The translations under genes were made by a program, and so were the position numbers. From the NCBI RefSeq assembly GCF_000242435.1, contig NZ_JH591187.1, forward strand, positions 1 through 64,000: a stretch of 64,000 bases of DNA, in the 5' to 3' direction. This DNA comes from Dialister succinatiphilus YIT 11850 (GTDB taxonomy: Bacteria > Bacillota > Negativicutes > Veillonellales > Dialisteraceae). The notes under the pieces are model-generated. The model saw only the letters and a list, made by a program, of their open reading frames with translations, did not search any database and was not told the DNA's origin. Numbering within the stretch: the first letter of the stretch is position 1; each line of letters starts with the position of its first letter. Positions 8,212-15,229 of the stretch are shown here, piece by piece.

Positions 8212-9230
8212 GTTCCATTCCGAAGTTAAATGAAGATGTGATGAAAGCCTGCCAGCTTTACGTGGATAATCTGATTAAACCGATCCATTCTCTGGGAAAG
8301 CTGGAGGAAATGGCAGTCCGCATTGCCGGTATTACAGGCATTGTCAAGCCTTCCTATCTCAGCAAGGCCCTGGTTATTTTCGGCGGCGATACGGCAGTGG
8401 ACGGAGAAAATAAAACAAAAGGCCAGCTCTCTCATGATGAAATGAAGCTGGTGGCCCAAGGATACGGGCCGGTCAATGTTATTGCCCGGCAGCTGGAGTC
8501 GCCGGTGTACCTCATTGATGCAGGCCTTGAAAAGGATACCTCCGATATAGAAGGAGTGCTTACAAAGAAAATGATTCACGGCACCCATCACGGCAGGCCT
8601 GCCATGGATGATGAGGTGGTGGAAAATGCCATTTCCCTCGGCATGTCTGTGGCCAAAACCCTGGCTGCCCAGGGCGTGGAAGCGGCAGGGATAGGAAACA
8701 TAGGGGAAAGATCCCTTCTCTCCGCCCTGGCAGTGACGGCATCCATTATGAAGGAAGACCTGATGAAAGTTTCTCAGGGAAGCAGCTTCCAGCTCTCTTT
8801 GTCCGGTGTCGGGGATTTTGCCAAAGACCCGGTGGGCAATCTGGCGGAAGTGGGTTCTGCGGAAATTGCAGCTCTCTTTGGCTTCGTGGTGGAAGCGGCC
8901 AGAAAAGGCATGATCGTAGTCTTTGATAATGCAGTGACCGGAGCGGCCGTGCTGGCGGCAGTGACGGTGTATCCGGAAATCAGAAACTTCATTTTTCCTT
9001 CAGTCTATTATGAAGAACCGATTCATAAAATGCAGATGCAGAAACTCAAGATGAATGCTTTCCTCCATTATGATTTCACAGAAGCCGAAGGATTCGGATC
9101 AGCCCTGGGCCTCTCCCTTCTGGATGCGGCCATTGACATGCTGAACCAGATGAAAACCTTTGGCACCGCCGACGTGGATGTGGCCATCGACGGCGCAGGA
9201 AGCGGGAGGCAGAGAAAGGAGATTAAATAA
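8208..9230 (+). CDS. arsB: ArsB-like second CobT homologue
   Basis: 340 aa, overlapping arsA by ATGA and ending on the first base of the next gene, so translation is probably coupled. It has the CobT layout (helical start with IHSLGKLEEMA, then FGGD, then a C-terminal EAEGFGSALGLSLLDAA). It is diverged: the segment equivalent to the GxxGxxNTTxxA loop of CobT reads GNIGERSLLSA (about residue 163), and the RLGE motif becomes AEGFG. Such a diverged partner agrees with ArsAB, where two unequal subunits make the active enzyme. The likely joint product is alpha-ribotides of phenolic lower ligands. Whether it can also use benzimidazoles cannot be read from sequence. Confidence 0.78.
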   Translation: MSSIPKLNEDVMKACQLYVDNLIKPIHSLGKLEEMAVRIAGITGIVKPSYLSKALVIFGGDTAVDGENKTKGQLSHDEMKLVAQGYGPVNVIARQLESPVYLIDAGLEKDTSDIEGVLTKKMIHGTHHGRPAMDDEVVENAISLGMSVAKTLAAQGVEAAGIGNIGERSLLSALAVTASIMKEDLMKVSQGSSFQLSLSGVGDFAKDPVGNLAEVGSAEIAALFGFVVEAARKGMIVVFDNAVTGAAVLAAVTVYPEIRNFIFPSVYYEEPIHKMQMQKLKMNAFLHYDFTEAEGFGSALGLSLLDAAIDMLNQMKTFGTADVDVAIDGAGSGRQRKEIK

Positions 9231-10009
9231 TGAAAGCCCTTTTTATCAGATGCTACGGAAAACTGACGGCAGATATGATGATTGGCGGCCTCATCGACAT
9301 GGGGGTGCCGCCGGTGTACCTGAAATCAAAGCTGAAGGATGCCGGCCTTCCGGACAATTTCATTGAAAAGCCCAATCCGAAAGCTCAGATTTCCGCTCAT
9401 TATTTCCATATCCCGCCCTATGGGGACAAGCCCCTTCTTTTAAAGCAGGCAGACCTTTTCAGAATCTGGAAGGACATCTGCAGCAAAGGAGCGCCGGAGT
9501 GGGAAGAAACGGGATGGAAGGTATTCTCCGCTTTAACGGCCGGCGTGTCTCATGCCATTGATGAAATTCCGGCGGATGTGGTGGACCTCAGGCGGGCAGG
9601 CGTATCGGAGGAAAATCTGATATCCCTTTACCTCTTCCTGGCATGCCTGGACTATCTGGAGGTGGAAACCCTCTTTACCTGTCCCTTTACCATTTCCAAA
9701 GGAAAAACGGAGAAAGGAAAGTCATCGGCTGCTATTTTGACCGATGCCGTTTCCACAGTGGGGAAAGAAGTGCCTGCCGAGGATGTGGATCCTTTTGCAG
9801 CAGCCATGCTGGAAGGTCTTTCGGCTGCCTTCATGCCCATGGACGGCAGGTTCCTTACGGACCGCACTGCCTATGGCAGTTCCAGCGCTGAAAAGCCGAC
9901 AGGCGATAATACCCTGGCAGAATATCTGGGATATTTCACGGACCGTGGAGAGTCTGTCTTCAGCAGGCACATGAAGGTCTTTGGCATGAGCGCAGGATTG
10001 GATTTATAG
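9230..10009 (+). CDS. Degenerate LarC-like protein in the arsAB operon
   Basis: 259 aa; its start overlaps the arsB stop by one base. The layout follows the N-terminal part of LarC, the nickel insertase of the pyridinium-bisthiocarboxylate cofactor pathway. The opening LFIRCYGKLTADMMIGGLID lines up with LarC's LYxDxFSGISGDMxLGALLD, and the later LACLDYLEVETLFTCPF lines up with its LexxxIDRVxxSPL. Key sites are lost: LarC's SGISGDM reads GKLTADM here, and its HFHEVG reads VDLRRAG (residues 118-124). The His-rich loop and the C-terminal LarC2 part are absent. It is therefore unlikely to be an ordinary LarC. A role in lower-ligand or cobamide handling is inferred from the operon only. Confidence 0.65.
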   Translation: MKALFIRCYGKLTADMMIGGLIDMGVPPVYLKSKLKDAGLPDNFIEKPNPKAQISAHYFHIPPYGDKPLLLKQADLFRIWKDICSKGAPEWEETGWKVFSALTAGVSHAIDEIPADVVDLRRAGVSEENLISLYLFLACLDYLEVETLFTCPFTISKGKTEKGKSSAAILTDAVSTVGKEVPAEDVDPFAAAMLEGLSAAFMPMDGRFLTDRTAYGSSSAEKPTGDNTLAEYLGYFTDRGESVFSRHMKVFGMSAGLDL

Positions 10010-10025
10010 GGCTTCTGACTGACCG

Positions 10026-10060
10026 CACCGGCATCTTCTATGGATGCCGGTGTATTTTTA
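10026..10060 (+). terminator. Terminator of the arsAB operon
   Basis: CACCGGCATC, a 6-nt loop and GGATGCCGGTG form a perfect stem followed by TATTTTTATGCTTTTTTT, 17 bp after the stop of the LarC-like gene. Confidence 0.85.
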
Positions 10061-10270
10061 TGCTTTTTTTAAATAATTTGTAAAAAGGGGCTTGCCAAAA
10101 GAAGAAAAATGAGCTATAATCACTTTCGTCGCACGGCGGAAGTCCAAAGACAGGAAATGAGATCTTGACTGATTCAAAACTTCCTGTTGACAGAAATGTC
10201 ACAATGTGATAAAGTATAGGACGTGACGTTGAGGGTCAAATCACTGAAAGATAAAATTTCAAGAAGTGAC
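10061..10270. other. Intergenic region upstream of the tRNA operon
   Basis: No gene is seen. A second promoter-like pair, TTGACA with TAAAGT 17 bp later (about 10184-10212), lies 90 bp upstream of the stronger promoter, so the tRNA operon may have two starts. Confidence 0.45.
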
Positions 10271-10299
10271 TTGACAAACGACGAAAGCAATGATAAAAT
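10271..10299 (+). promoter_or_regulatory. Strong promoter of the tRNA operon
   Basis: Consensus TTGACA (10271-10276), a 17-bp spacer and TAAAAT (10294-10299). The -10 box ends 19 bp before the first tRNA base, so the primary transcript begins almost at the mature 5' end. Confidence 0.8.
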
Positions 10300-10318
10300 A
10301 ATATCGTTGCTAACAAAT

Positions 10319-10393
10319 GCGGAAGTAGCTCAGTGGTAGAGCACAACCTTGCCAAGGTTGGGGTCGCGGGTTCGAGTCCCGTTTTCCGCTCCA
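10319..10393 (+). tRNA. tRNA-Gly (GCC)
   Basis: Cloverleaf with 7-bp acceptor GCGGAAG/TTTCCGC (last pair G-T), anticodon GCC in CTTGCCAAG, T-arm GGGTTCGAGTCCC, discriminator T and encoded CCA. First gene of the ten-tRNA operon. Confidence 0.95.
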
Positions 10394-10427
10394 TAGTTAG
10401 TATCATCCGAGAGGATGTGCTATAGAT

Positions 10428-10503
10428 TCCTGAATAGCTCAGCCGGTAGAGCGCGTGACTGTTAATCACGATGTCGCAGGTTCGAACCCTGCTTCAGGAG
10501 CCA
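10428..10503 (+). tRNA. tRNA-Asn (GTT)
   Basis: Acceptor TCCTGAA/TTCAGGA, anticodon GTT in CTGTTAATC, T-arm with GGTTCGAACCC, discriminator G, encoded CCA. Confidence 0.95.
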
Positions 10504-10504
10504 T

Positions 10505-10579
10505 AGGGGTATCGCCAAGCGGTAAGGCAACGGACTCTGACTCCGTCATGCGTAGGTTCGAATCCTACTACCCCTGCCA
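10505..10579 (+). tRNA. tRNA-Gln (CTG)
   Basis: Acceptor AGGGGTA/TACCCCT, anticodon CTG in CTCTGAC, T-loop GGTTCGAATCC, discriminator G, encoded CCA. It is separated from the previous tRNA by one base, so processing must be tight. Confidence 0.93.
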
Positions 10580-10581
10580 AT

Positions 10582-10657
10582 GATCCATTAGCTCAGTCGG
10601 TAGAGCACTTGACTTTTAATCAAGGTGTCCCGCGTTCGAGTCGCGGATGGATCACCA
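10582..10657 (+). tRNA. tRNA-Lys (TTT)
   Basis: Acceptor GATCCAT/ATGGATC, anticodon TTT in CTTTTAATC, discriminator A, encoded CCA. Only two bases follow the Gln CCA. Confidence 0.95.
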
Positions 10658-10662
10658 TATGT

Positions 10663-10737
10663 GGCCTGTTCGTCAAGTGGTTAAGACACCGCCCTTTCAC
10701 GGCGGGTTCGCGAGTTCGAATCTCGCACAGGTCACCA
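10663..10737 (+). tRNA. tRNA-Glu (TTC)
   Basis: Acceptor GGCCTGT/ACAGGTC with one G-T pair, anticodon TTC in CTTTCACG, T-loop AGTTCGAATCT, discriminator A, encoded CCA. Confidence 0.95.
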
Positions 10738-10741
10738 ATGT

Positions 10742-10817
10742 GGGCGATTAGCTCAGCTGGGAGAGCGTCTGCCTTACAAGCAGAATGTCAGCAGTTCGAT
10801 CCTGTTATCGCCCACCA
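10742..10817 (+). tRNA. tRNA-Val (TAC)
   Basis: Acceptor GGGCGAT/ATCGCCC, anticodon TAC in CTTACAAG, discriminator A, encoded CCA. Confidence 0.95.
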
Positions 10818-10820
10818 AAC

Positions 10821-10897
10821 GGCCCGGTGGTGTAGTGGTCTAACATGCCGCCCTGTCACGGCGGAGATCGTCAGTTCAAATCTGATCCGGGTCGCCA
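10821..10897 (+). tRNA. tRNA-Asp (GTC)
   Basis: Acceptor GGCCCGG/CCGGGTC, anticodon GTC in CTGTCACG, discriminator G, encoded CCA. Confidence 0.95.
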
Positions 10898-10904
10898 CAA
10901 TTTT

Positions 10905-10980
10905 GCCTCGGTAGCTCAGTTGGTAGAGCAAAGGACTGAAAATCCTTGTGTCAACGGTTCGATTCCGTTCTGAGGCACCA
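10905..10980 (+). tRNA. tRNA-Phe (GAA)
   Basis: Acceptor GCCTCGG/CTGAGGC with one G-T pair, anticodon GAA in CTGAAAATC, discriminator A, encoded CCA. Confidence 0.95.
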
Positions 10981-10985
10981 TATAT

Positions 10986-11071
10986 GCGGCTGTGGCGGAA
11001 TGGCAGACGCGCTACTTTGAGGGGGTAGTGATCTTTCGATCGTGTGAGTTCAAGTCTCACCAGCCGCACCA
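10986..11071 (+). tRNA. tRNA-Leu (GAG)
   Basis: 86-nt class II tRNA with long variable arm. Acceptor GCGGCTG/CAGCCGC, anticodon GAG in TTTGAGGG, discriminator A, encoded CCA. It decodes CUC/CUU. This is the tRNA expected to read the CTC specifier of the first stem I of the livHMGF T-box leader; its discriminator A also matches the U at the variable position of that T-box. Confidence 0.95.
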
Positions 11072-11105
11072 CAATTTCCTAATTACTTGTTGTTTAACTT
11101 CATAT

Positions 11106-11190
11106 GCGGTCGTGGCGGAACTGGCAGACGCGCTATCTTCAGGCGGTAGTGGAGTAATCCGTGAGAGTTCAAATCTCTCCGACCGCACCA
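11106..11190 (+). tRNA. tRNA-Leu (CAG)
   Basis: 85-nt class II tRNA, acceptor GCGGTCG/CGACCGC, anticodon CAG in CTTCAGGC, long variable arm, discriminator A, encoded CCA. Last gene of the operon, 34 bp after the first Leu tRNA and closely similar to it at its 5' half. Confidence 0.95.
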
Positions 11191-11200
11191 CTCAAAAATG

Positions 11201-11233
11201 AACTTCCAAGTGTTGAACTTGGAAGTTTTTTTG
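11201..11233 (+). terminator. Terminator of the tRNA operon
   Basis: AACTTCCAAG and CTTGGAAGTT form a 10-bp stem around a 7-nt loop, followed by a T tract, 10 bp after the last CCA. An open frame running through this hairpin into the next gene is not the real start of that gene. Confidence 0.88.
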
Positions 11234-11329
11234 TGTCCAAAAAACTGGAAAGAAAATGTTTTTCTGCTGAGAGGTGTACAGGATTTTTTCTCCTCTTTGC
11301 CATATAATAAAAGGAAAAAGGAGGTTTCC

Positions 11330-12487
11330 ATGCATTCGTCGGTCTACTTCTTCGCCTTAGGGCATTTGGCCACAGACTGGTCTCAGGGCGCCATACCGGC
11401 GCTGCTTCCCTATTTCATTGCCCGCTTCGGTCTTTCTTACCAGGAAGCAGGCCTGCTGGTTTTTGCCAATGTGCTCATTGCTTCTGTCATGCAGCCGCTC
11501 TTTGGTTATTATTCCGATAAGGTTTCCAAGCCCTGGTTTGTGCCGCTGGGCCCTCTGATCTGCGGGGCCGCTATTTCTTTCGCAGGCTTTGCCCCGGGCT
11601 ATGCGTCCCTTTTTCTGTCAGCCCTCTGCTGCGGCATAGGCAGTGCCCTTTTTCATCCGGAAGCGGCCCTTATGGTGAATCGGATTTCCGGAAGCCGGAA
11701 AGGCCGGGCCATGGGAATCTTCTCTGTAGGCGGCAATGCGGGGTTTGCCATAGGCCCCCTTCTGGCAGGTTTCTGCGCCTACCGGCTGGGCATCCAGTCC
11801 CTCCTGATATTCGGTATCCTTAATGCGGTTATGGCATTTGCCATAGTCCGCTGCATGGCTTCCCTTCGCCCTGCCATGGCTATGGCGGAAAAGGAAGAAG
11901 CCCGGGTTCTTGGGGGAATGGAAAGAAAGAACGACTGGATATCTTTTGGAAAGCTGTCTGTATTGATACTGGCCCGTTCTCTTGGATTTACCTTAAGCAA
12001 TACCTTCATCCCGCTCCTCTGGATTCACGTACTGGGGGCCACGGAAGGGGAGGGAACCACAGCGCTATCCATTCTTTTCGGGCTGGGGGCCTGCTTTACC
12101 TATCTAGGCGGTCTGCTGGCAGACAAAATGGGATTTTTGAAAATCATTCACCTGGCCTTTCTTTCCATGGTACCGGCCTATTTCCTTCTCACCCACACAG
12201 AAAACCTGGCATGGGCTTTTGTGCTTCTGATTCCGGCGGCCCTTTCCGTCTTTATGCCCTATAGTCCCATCGTTATCCTGGGGCAGACCTATCTGGGGAG
12301 AAATGCCGGCTTTGCCTCCGGCGTGACCCTGGGACTTTCTACCACCCTGGGCGGCATGGTTGCACCCCTGGTTGGCTGGGCAGCTGATATATGGGGCCTT
12401 CAGACAGCCCTCCAGATTCTCTGGGTGGCAGGCCTTATGGGAGCAGCCGTATCCTTCACTCTTCCGGCTGTGAAAAAAGAGGAATGA
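11330..12487 (+). CDS. MFS transporter, fosmidomycin-resistance (Fsr)-like
   Basis: 385 aa with about 12 predicted membrane helices. The opening (FFALGHLATDWSQGAIPALLP) and the DKVSKPW loop between helices 2 and 3 resemble the Fsr/fosmidomycin-resistance subgroup of drug efflux proteins in the inner membrane. The start is set at ATG 11330, which has AAGGAGG at 7 bp and TATAAT about 20 bp further upstream; the longer open frame beginning at 11198 would cross the tRNA terminator. The substrate is unknown. Confidence 0.82.
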   Translation: MHSSVYFFALGHLATDWSQGAIPALLPYFIARFGLSYQEAGLLVFANVLIASVMQPLFGYYSDKVSKPWFVPLGPLICGAAISFAGFAPGYASLFLSALCCGIGSALFHPEAALMVNRISGSRKGRAMGIFSVGGNAGFAIGPLLAGFCAYRLGIQSLLIFGILNAVMAFAIVRCMASLRPAMAMAEKEEARVLGGMERKNDWISFGKLSVLILARSLGFTLSNTFIPLLWIHVLGATEGEGTTALSILFGLGACFTYLGGLLADKMGFLKIIHLAFLSMVPAYFLLTHTENLAWAFVLLIPAALSVFMPYSPIVILGQTYLGRNAGFASGVTLGLSTTLGGMVAPLVGWAADIWGLQTALQILWVAGLMGAAVSFTLPAVKKEE

Positions 12488-12570
12488 CCTGTTTCAAACA
12501 TAGAAGGTTTCATATGATATAATAAAAGAAATTTATACCTTATACCTATTTTTCAGTCACAGGAGGATAT

Positions 12571-13845
12571 ATGAACGCATTTGCAGCACTTGGGGTAGCA
12601 GAGGATTTGACAGCCCTTTTGAAACTGCAGGGGATTAAAATGCCCACCCCCATCCAGCAGGCTTCCATCCCGTCCATTTTTAAGGGAAAGGATCTGATTG
12701 GTCGATCCCAGACAGGCACCGGCAAGACCCTGGCCTACCTGCTTCCGGTTATCCAGCGGGTGGATAAGGACAGGGGCGCCACCCAGGTCCTCATCATGAC
12801 CCCCACCCGGGAACTTTCCAAGCAGGTATTTGACGTATTCCGCCCCTTTGCTCTGAAGCTCGGTCTTGACGGCGTAGATATCATCGGCGGCAGGACCATT
12901 GAAAACCAGCTGCAGAAGCTGAAACGGGATCCACAGGTCATTATCGGTACCCCTGGCCGCCTTCTGGATCATATCCGGAGGAAAAGTCTGGACCTTTCCC
13001 AGGTGAAAACGGTAATCCTGGATGAGGCGGATCAGATGCTGGCCAATGGTTTCAGGGAAGATATCGAAGCTCTGGTGGATGAAACGCCGAAAAAGCGGCA
13101 ACTTCTCCTCTTCTCTGCCACCATGCCGGACGAAGCGGTGCGGCTGGCAAGGAAATATATGAAGCATCCGGCTTTTATCGATGTTTCTGAAAAAACGGCA
13201 GCTTCCACAGTGGAACAGCGGGTCTATGAAACGACCAAACCAAGGAAGTTCAAGCTTCTGGTACGCCATCTGACGGAAATGAATCCCTACATGGCAGTGG
13301 TTTTCTGCAATACCAGGGAAGAAGCCCATGAAATTGCAGGCAAGCTGCAGGAAGAAACAGATTTCGTGGTTGATGAAATCCATGGCGACATGAGCCAGGG
13401 TCAGCGGAACCAGGTGATTCGTGAATTTGAAAAGGCGAAAACCCAGATTCTCGTGGCCTCGGATATTGCAGCCCGGGGGCTGGATGTGGAAGGCATTACC
13501 CACGTATTCAACTATGACATTCCCCGGAATCTGGAATACTATGTCCACCGCATCGGCCGCACCGGAAGAGCAGGAACAAAAGGTATTGCCATTACCTATG
13601 CCACCCCTGAAGATGGGAGTCTCCTTCGAAAACTGGAAAAATCCATTTCCGAAACCATTACCCGCTACGATGAAAAGGGAAATGTACGGCGCGTAAGACA
13701 GGGAAAACCGAAAAAGAAAGTGGTAACCCCCGGCATGTACAAGCCTACCAAGAAAAAGGAACATAAAGCTCTGGGCCACAAGGGAAAGAATATGCGCCAG
13801 AAGCGGAAGAAAGACAAAACGGATAAAAAAGGAAAAAAGAAATAA
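12571..13845 (+). CDS. DEAD-box RNA helicase
   Basis: 424 aa, a cytoplasmic ATP-dependent RNA helicase. The Q motif (MPTPIQQASIP), motif I (SQTGTGKT), PTRELSKQ, TPGRLLDH, DEAD (DEADQML), SAT (FSATMPD) and the C-terminal HRIGRTGRAG all appear in order. After the core a basic tail of about 50 residues rich in Lys (KKKVVTP ... KRKKDKTDKKGKKK) probably binds RNA. The shape is that of CshA/DeaD-type ribosome-assembly or cold-shock helicases. RBS AGGAGG precedes the ATG. Confidence 0.93.
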   Translation: MNAFAALGVAEDLTALLKLQGIKMPTPIQQASIPSIFKGKDLIGRSQTGTGKTLAYLLPVIQRVDKDRGATQVLIMTPTRELSKQVFDVFRPFALKLGLDGVDIIGGRTIENQLQKLKRDPQVIIGTPGRLLDHIRRKSLDLSQVKTVILDEADQMLANGFREDIEALVDETPKKRQLLLFSATMPDEAVRLARKYMKHPAFIDVSEKTAASTVEQRVYETTKPRKFKLLVRHLTEMNPYMAVVFCNTREEAHEIAGKLQEETDFVVDEIHGDMSQGQRNQVIREFEKAKTQILVASDIAARGLDVEGITHVFNYDIPRNLEYYVHRIGRTGRAGTKGIAITYATPEDGSLLRKLEKSISETITRYDEKGNVRRVRQGKPKKKVVTPGMYKPTKKKEHKALGHKGKNMRQKRKKDKTDKKGKKK

Positions 13846-13865
13846 AGAAATAAAGAAATAATGGA

Positions 13866-13894
13866 AACCGTCCGGACATCCGGACGGTTTTTTC
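13866..13894 (+). terminator. Terminator of the helicase gene
   Basis: AACCGTCCGG, a 4-nt loop and CCGGACGGTT followed by a T run. Confidence 0.88.
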
Positions 13895-14218
13895 GCGGAG
13901 GGCTGGTGGAGAGTGAGACGGCTTTCCTCTATCCGCTTACCGAGGAATCCTATGCTTGAAAGAAATCAAAGACCACTGATTACCAGACAGCAGTCTTTCC
14001 TCCGGCTGATTGTTATGGGCAGAGGAATCGATATCGGCAGGTACCTGAATTCTTTGCTCTGGCTGGAATGACCGTGTGCTGCGGGCGGGTTATTCTGCAG
14101 CGCTGACTTCATATTCATTGCCTCGGCGGCAATCCGCAGCCCTTCGGCCCAAAGGGTCATTAACCTTTCTCATTGGACGCTGCCCCATGTGGTACAATAT
14201 ACCTATTGAGGTGATAGT
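13895..14218. other. Intergenic region without recognised gene
   Basis: About 320 bp. A promoter-like TACAAT near 14192 probably serves the next gene. The part around 14100-14165 (CGCTGACTTCAT, then GC-rich inverted pieces, then TTAACCTTT) resembles the gap at 42945-43025, so it may hold a dispersed, degraded non-coding repeat. I see no RNA gene. Confidence 0.4.
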
Positions 14219-15073
14219 ATGTGTAAAAATAAAGACTGCATAAAACAGATGCTCTGGCTGATGGCGCTGACCATTCCCTGGGGACTGGGGGGATTTGTGG
14301 TTCACACGGCCTTTTCCCTGTCCCTGGGAATCCTTGTTTACTGGGCGGCAGGACTTCTGGTGCCTTTGATTTTCTACCTGGTGCAGAAGAAGGGCTGGGG
14401 CAGCGAGCTGGGAGGCCTTAGGGGTGCCGTTCACGGGCCTGTCTGGATTTCTCTGGTGATTGTAGAGATGGTGGTATTCTGGAATTATCTGCCCTCCATT
14501 GACCGGATATGGAAGACTTCCCCGGTTCCTGCGGCAGCAGCATCATTCCTGGTGCTTTCTTTCTTCGTTATCCTTGCATTCTTCCTGGACCGGTGGCTTT
14601 CTCTTATCTACGTCCGGCTGAAGGAGAAAAACACCCTGGCTGCCCGATGGCTGGGCTCAGCCTTTTTCAGCGGCCTTATCCCCGGCACGGCCATGATTTC
14701 CTTTCTGGGGCTTTACTATGCCGGCGGCATGCGGCTGGATCCCTTTACGGCCTCTTTCTTCCTCATGGAAATCTTCGGCTTTGTATTTTATGGGAAGATT
14801 CTGCTGGCTATGATGACTTTCGGAGTTTTCCTGTTTCTATCCCTTGAGGGGCCCCGGGGCGAGCGGGCGGTGACTTCTGTATTTTCAGCCATTTTCTGGC
14901 TCTTCCTCCTCTTCATTCCAGTGGTGGTTTCTTCCCGCATCACGGGAAGCGGCCTGTGGAGGGCTTACCTGGATCCTTCCTATCTTTCCGTATTTCCCTA
15001 TCTTTCCGATCTCTGGCTTACCGGCCTTGCCCTTATGGGAGCCCGGCGGCTTACGGCATGGATTTTCAGGTAG
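14219..15073 (+). CDS. Polytopic membrane protein of unknown function
   Basis: 284 aa with about seven hydrophobic helices spread over the whole length. No family motif is recognised. Charged loops (LQKKGWGSE-like, VRLKEKNTLAARW) suggest cytoplasmic turns. The start ATG 14219 has GAGGTG upstream. It is a single gene; the next gene has its own promoter. The balanced codon use and start signals support it as a real gene. The function is unknown. Confidence 0.65.
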   Translation: MCKNKDCIKQMLWLMALTIPWGLGGFVVHTAFSLSLGILVYWAAGLLVPLIFYLVQKKGWGSELGGLRGAVHGPVWISLVIVEMVVFWNYLPSIDRIWKTSPVPAAAASFLVLSFFVILAFFLDRWLSLIYVRLKEKNTLAARWLGSAFFSGLIPGTAMISFLGLYYAGGMRLDPFTASFFLMEIFGFVFYGKILLAMMTFGVFLFLSLEGPRGERAVTSVFSAIFWLFLLFIPVVVSSRITGSGLWRAYLDPSYLSVFPYLSDLWLTGLALMGARRLTAWIFR

Positions 15074-15080
15074 AGAAGTG

Positions 15081-15108
15081 TTGACAAATAAAATTTGTTC
15101 GCTATAAT
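15081..15108 (+). promoter_or_regulatory. Promoter of the ECF S-component transcript
   Basis: TTGACA (15081-15086), a 16-bp spacer and a perfect TATAAT (15103-15108). Transcription should start near 15115, leaving a leader of about 115 nt before the gene. Confidence 0.8.
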
Positions 15109-15114
15109 AATTGT

Positions 15115-15229
15115 TGGCAGATAGAGGGGCTCTGCTTTGCCGGTATCGGAAAAGAACCGGACCGCAGAGTGAGTATATCGCTAAGTTTACGGCTTATATC
15201 TCGATGAGAGTAAGAACGGAGGTTATCAA
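15115..15229 (+). ncRNA. Structured 5' leader, candidate riboswitch of unassigned class
   Basis: The leader folds compactly: AGATA (15120-15124) can pair with TATCT near 15197-15201 as a closing stem, GCTCTGC pairs with GCAGAG (about 15130 and 15174), and within that CCGGT pairs with ACCGG around an A/G-rich loop. A third element lies between them (TATATCGCTAAG ... CGGCTTATAT). The RBS GGAGG follows directly. The opening GATAGAGG resembles the start of lysine riboswitches, but their inner conserved blocks are missing and the length is too short. It also does not fit TPP, cobalamin, THF, preQ1 or T-box patterns that I know. Placement before an ECF substrate-binding protein favours vitamin sensing. 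Confidence 0.45.

Noticed and set aside
11198-11329. N-terminal extension of the MFS gene
   Set aside because: These codons run through the tRNA operon terminator; a clear RBS and start are at 11330.
15115-15229. Lysine riboswitch upstream of the ECF S gene
   Set aside because: Only the opening GATAGAGG resembles it; the inner conserved blocks and the required length of about 175 nt are missing.
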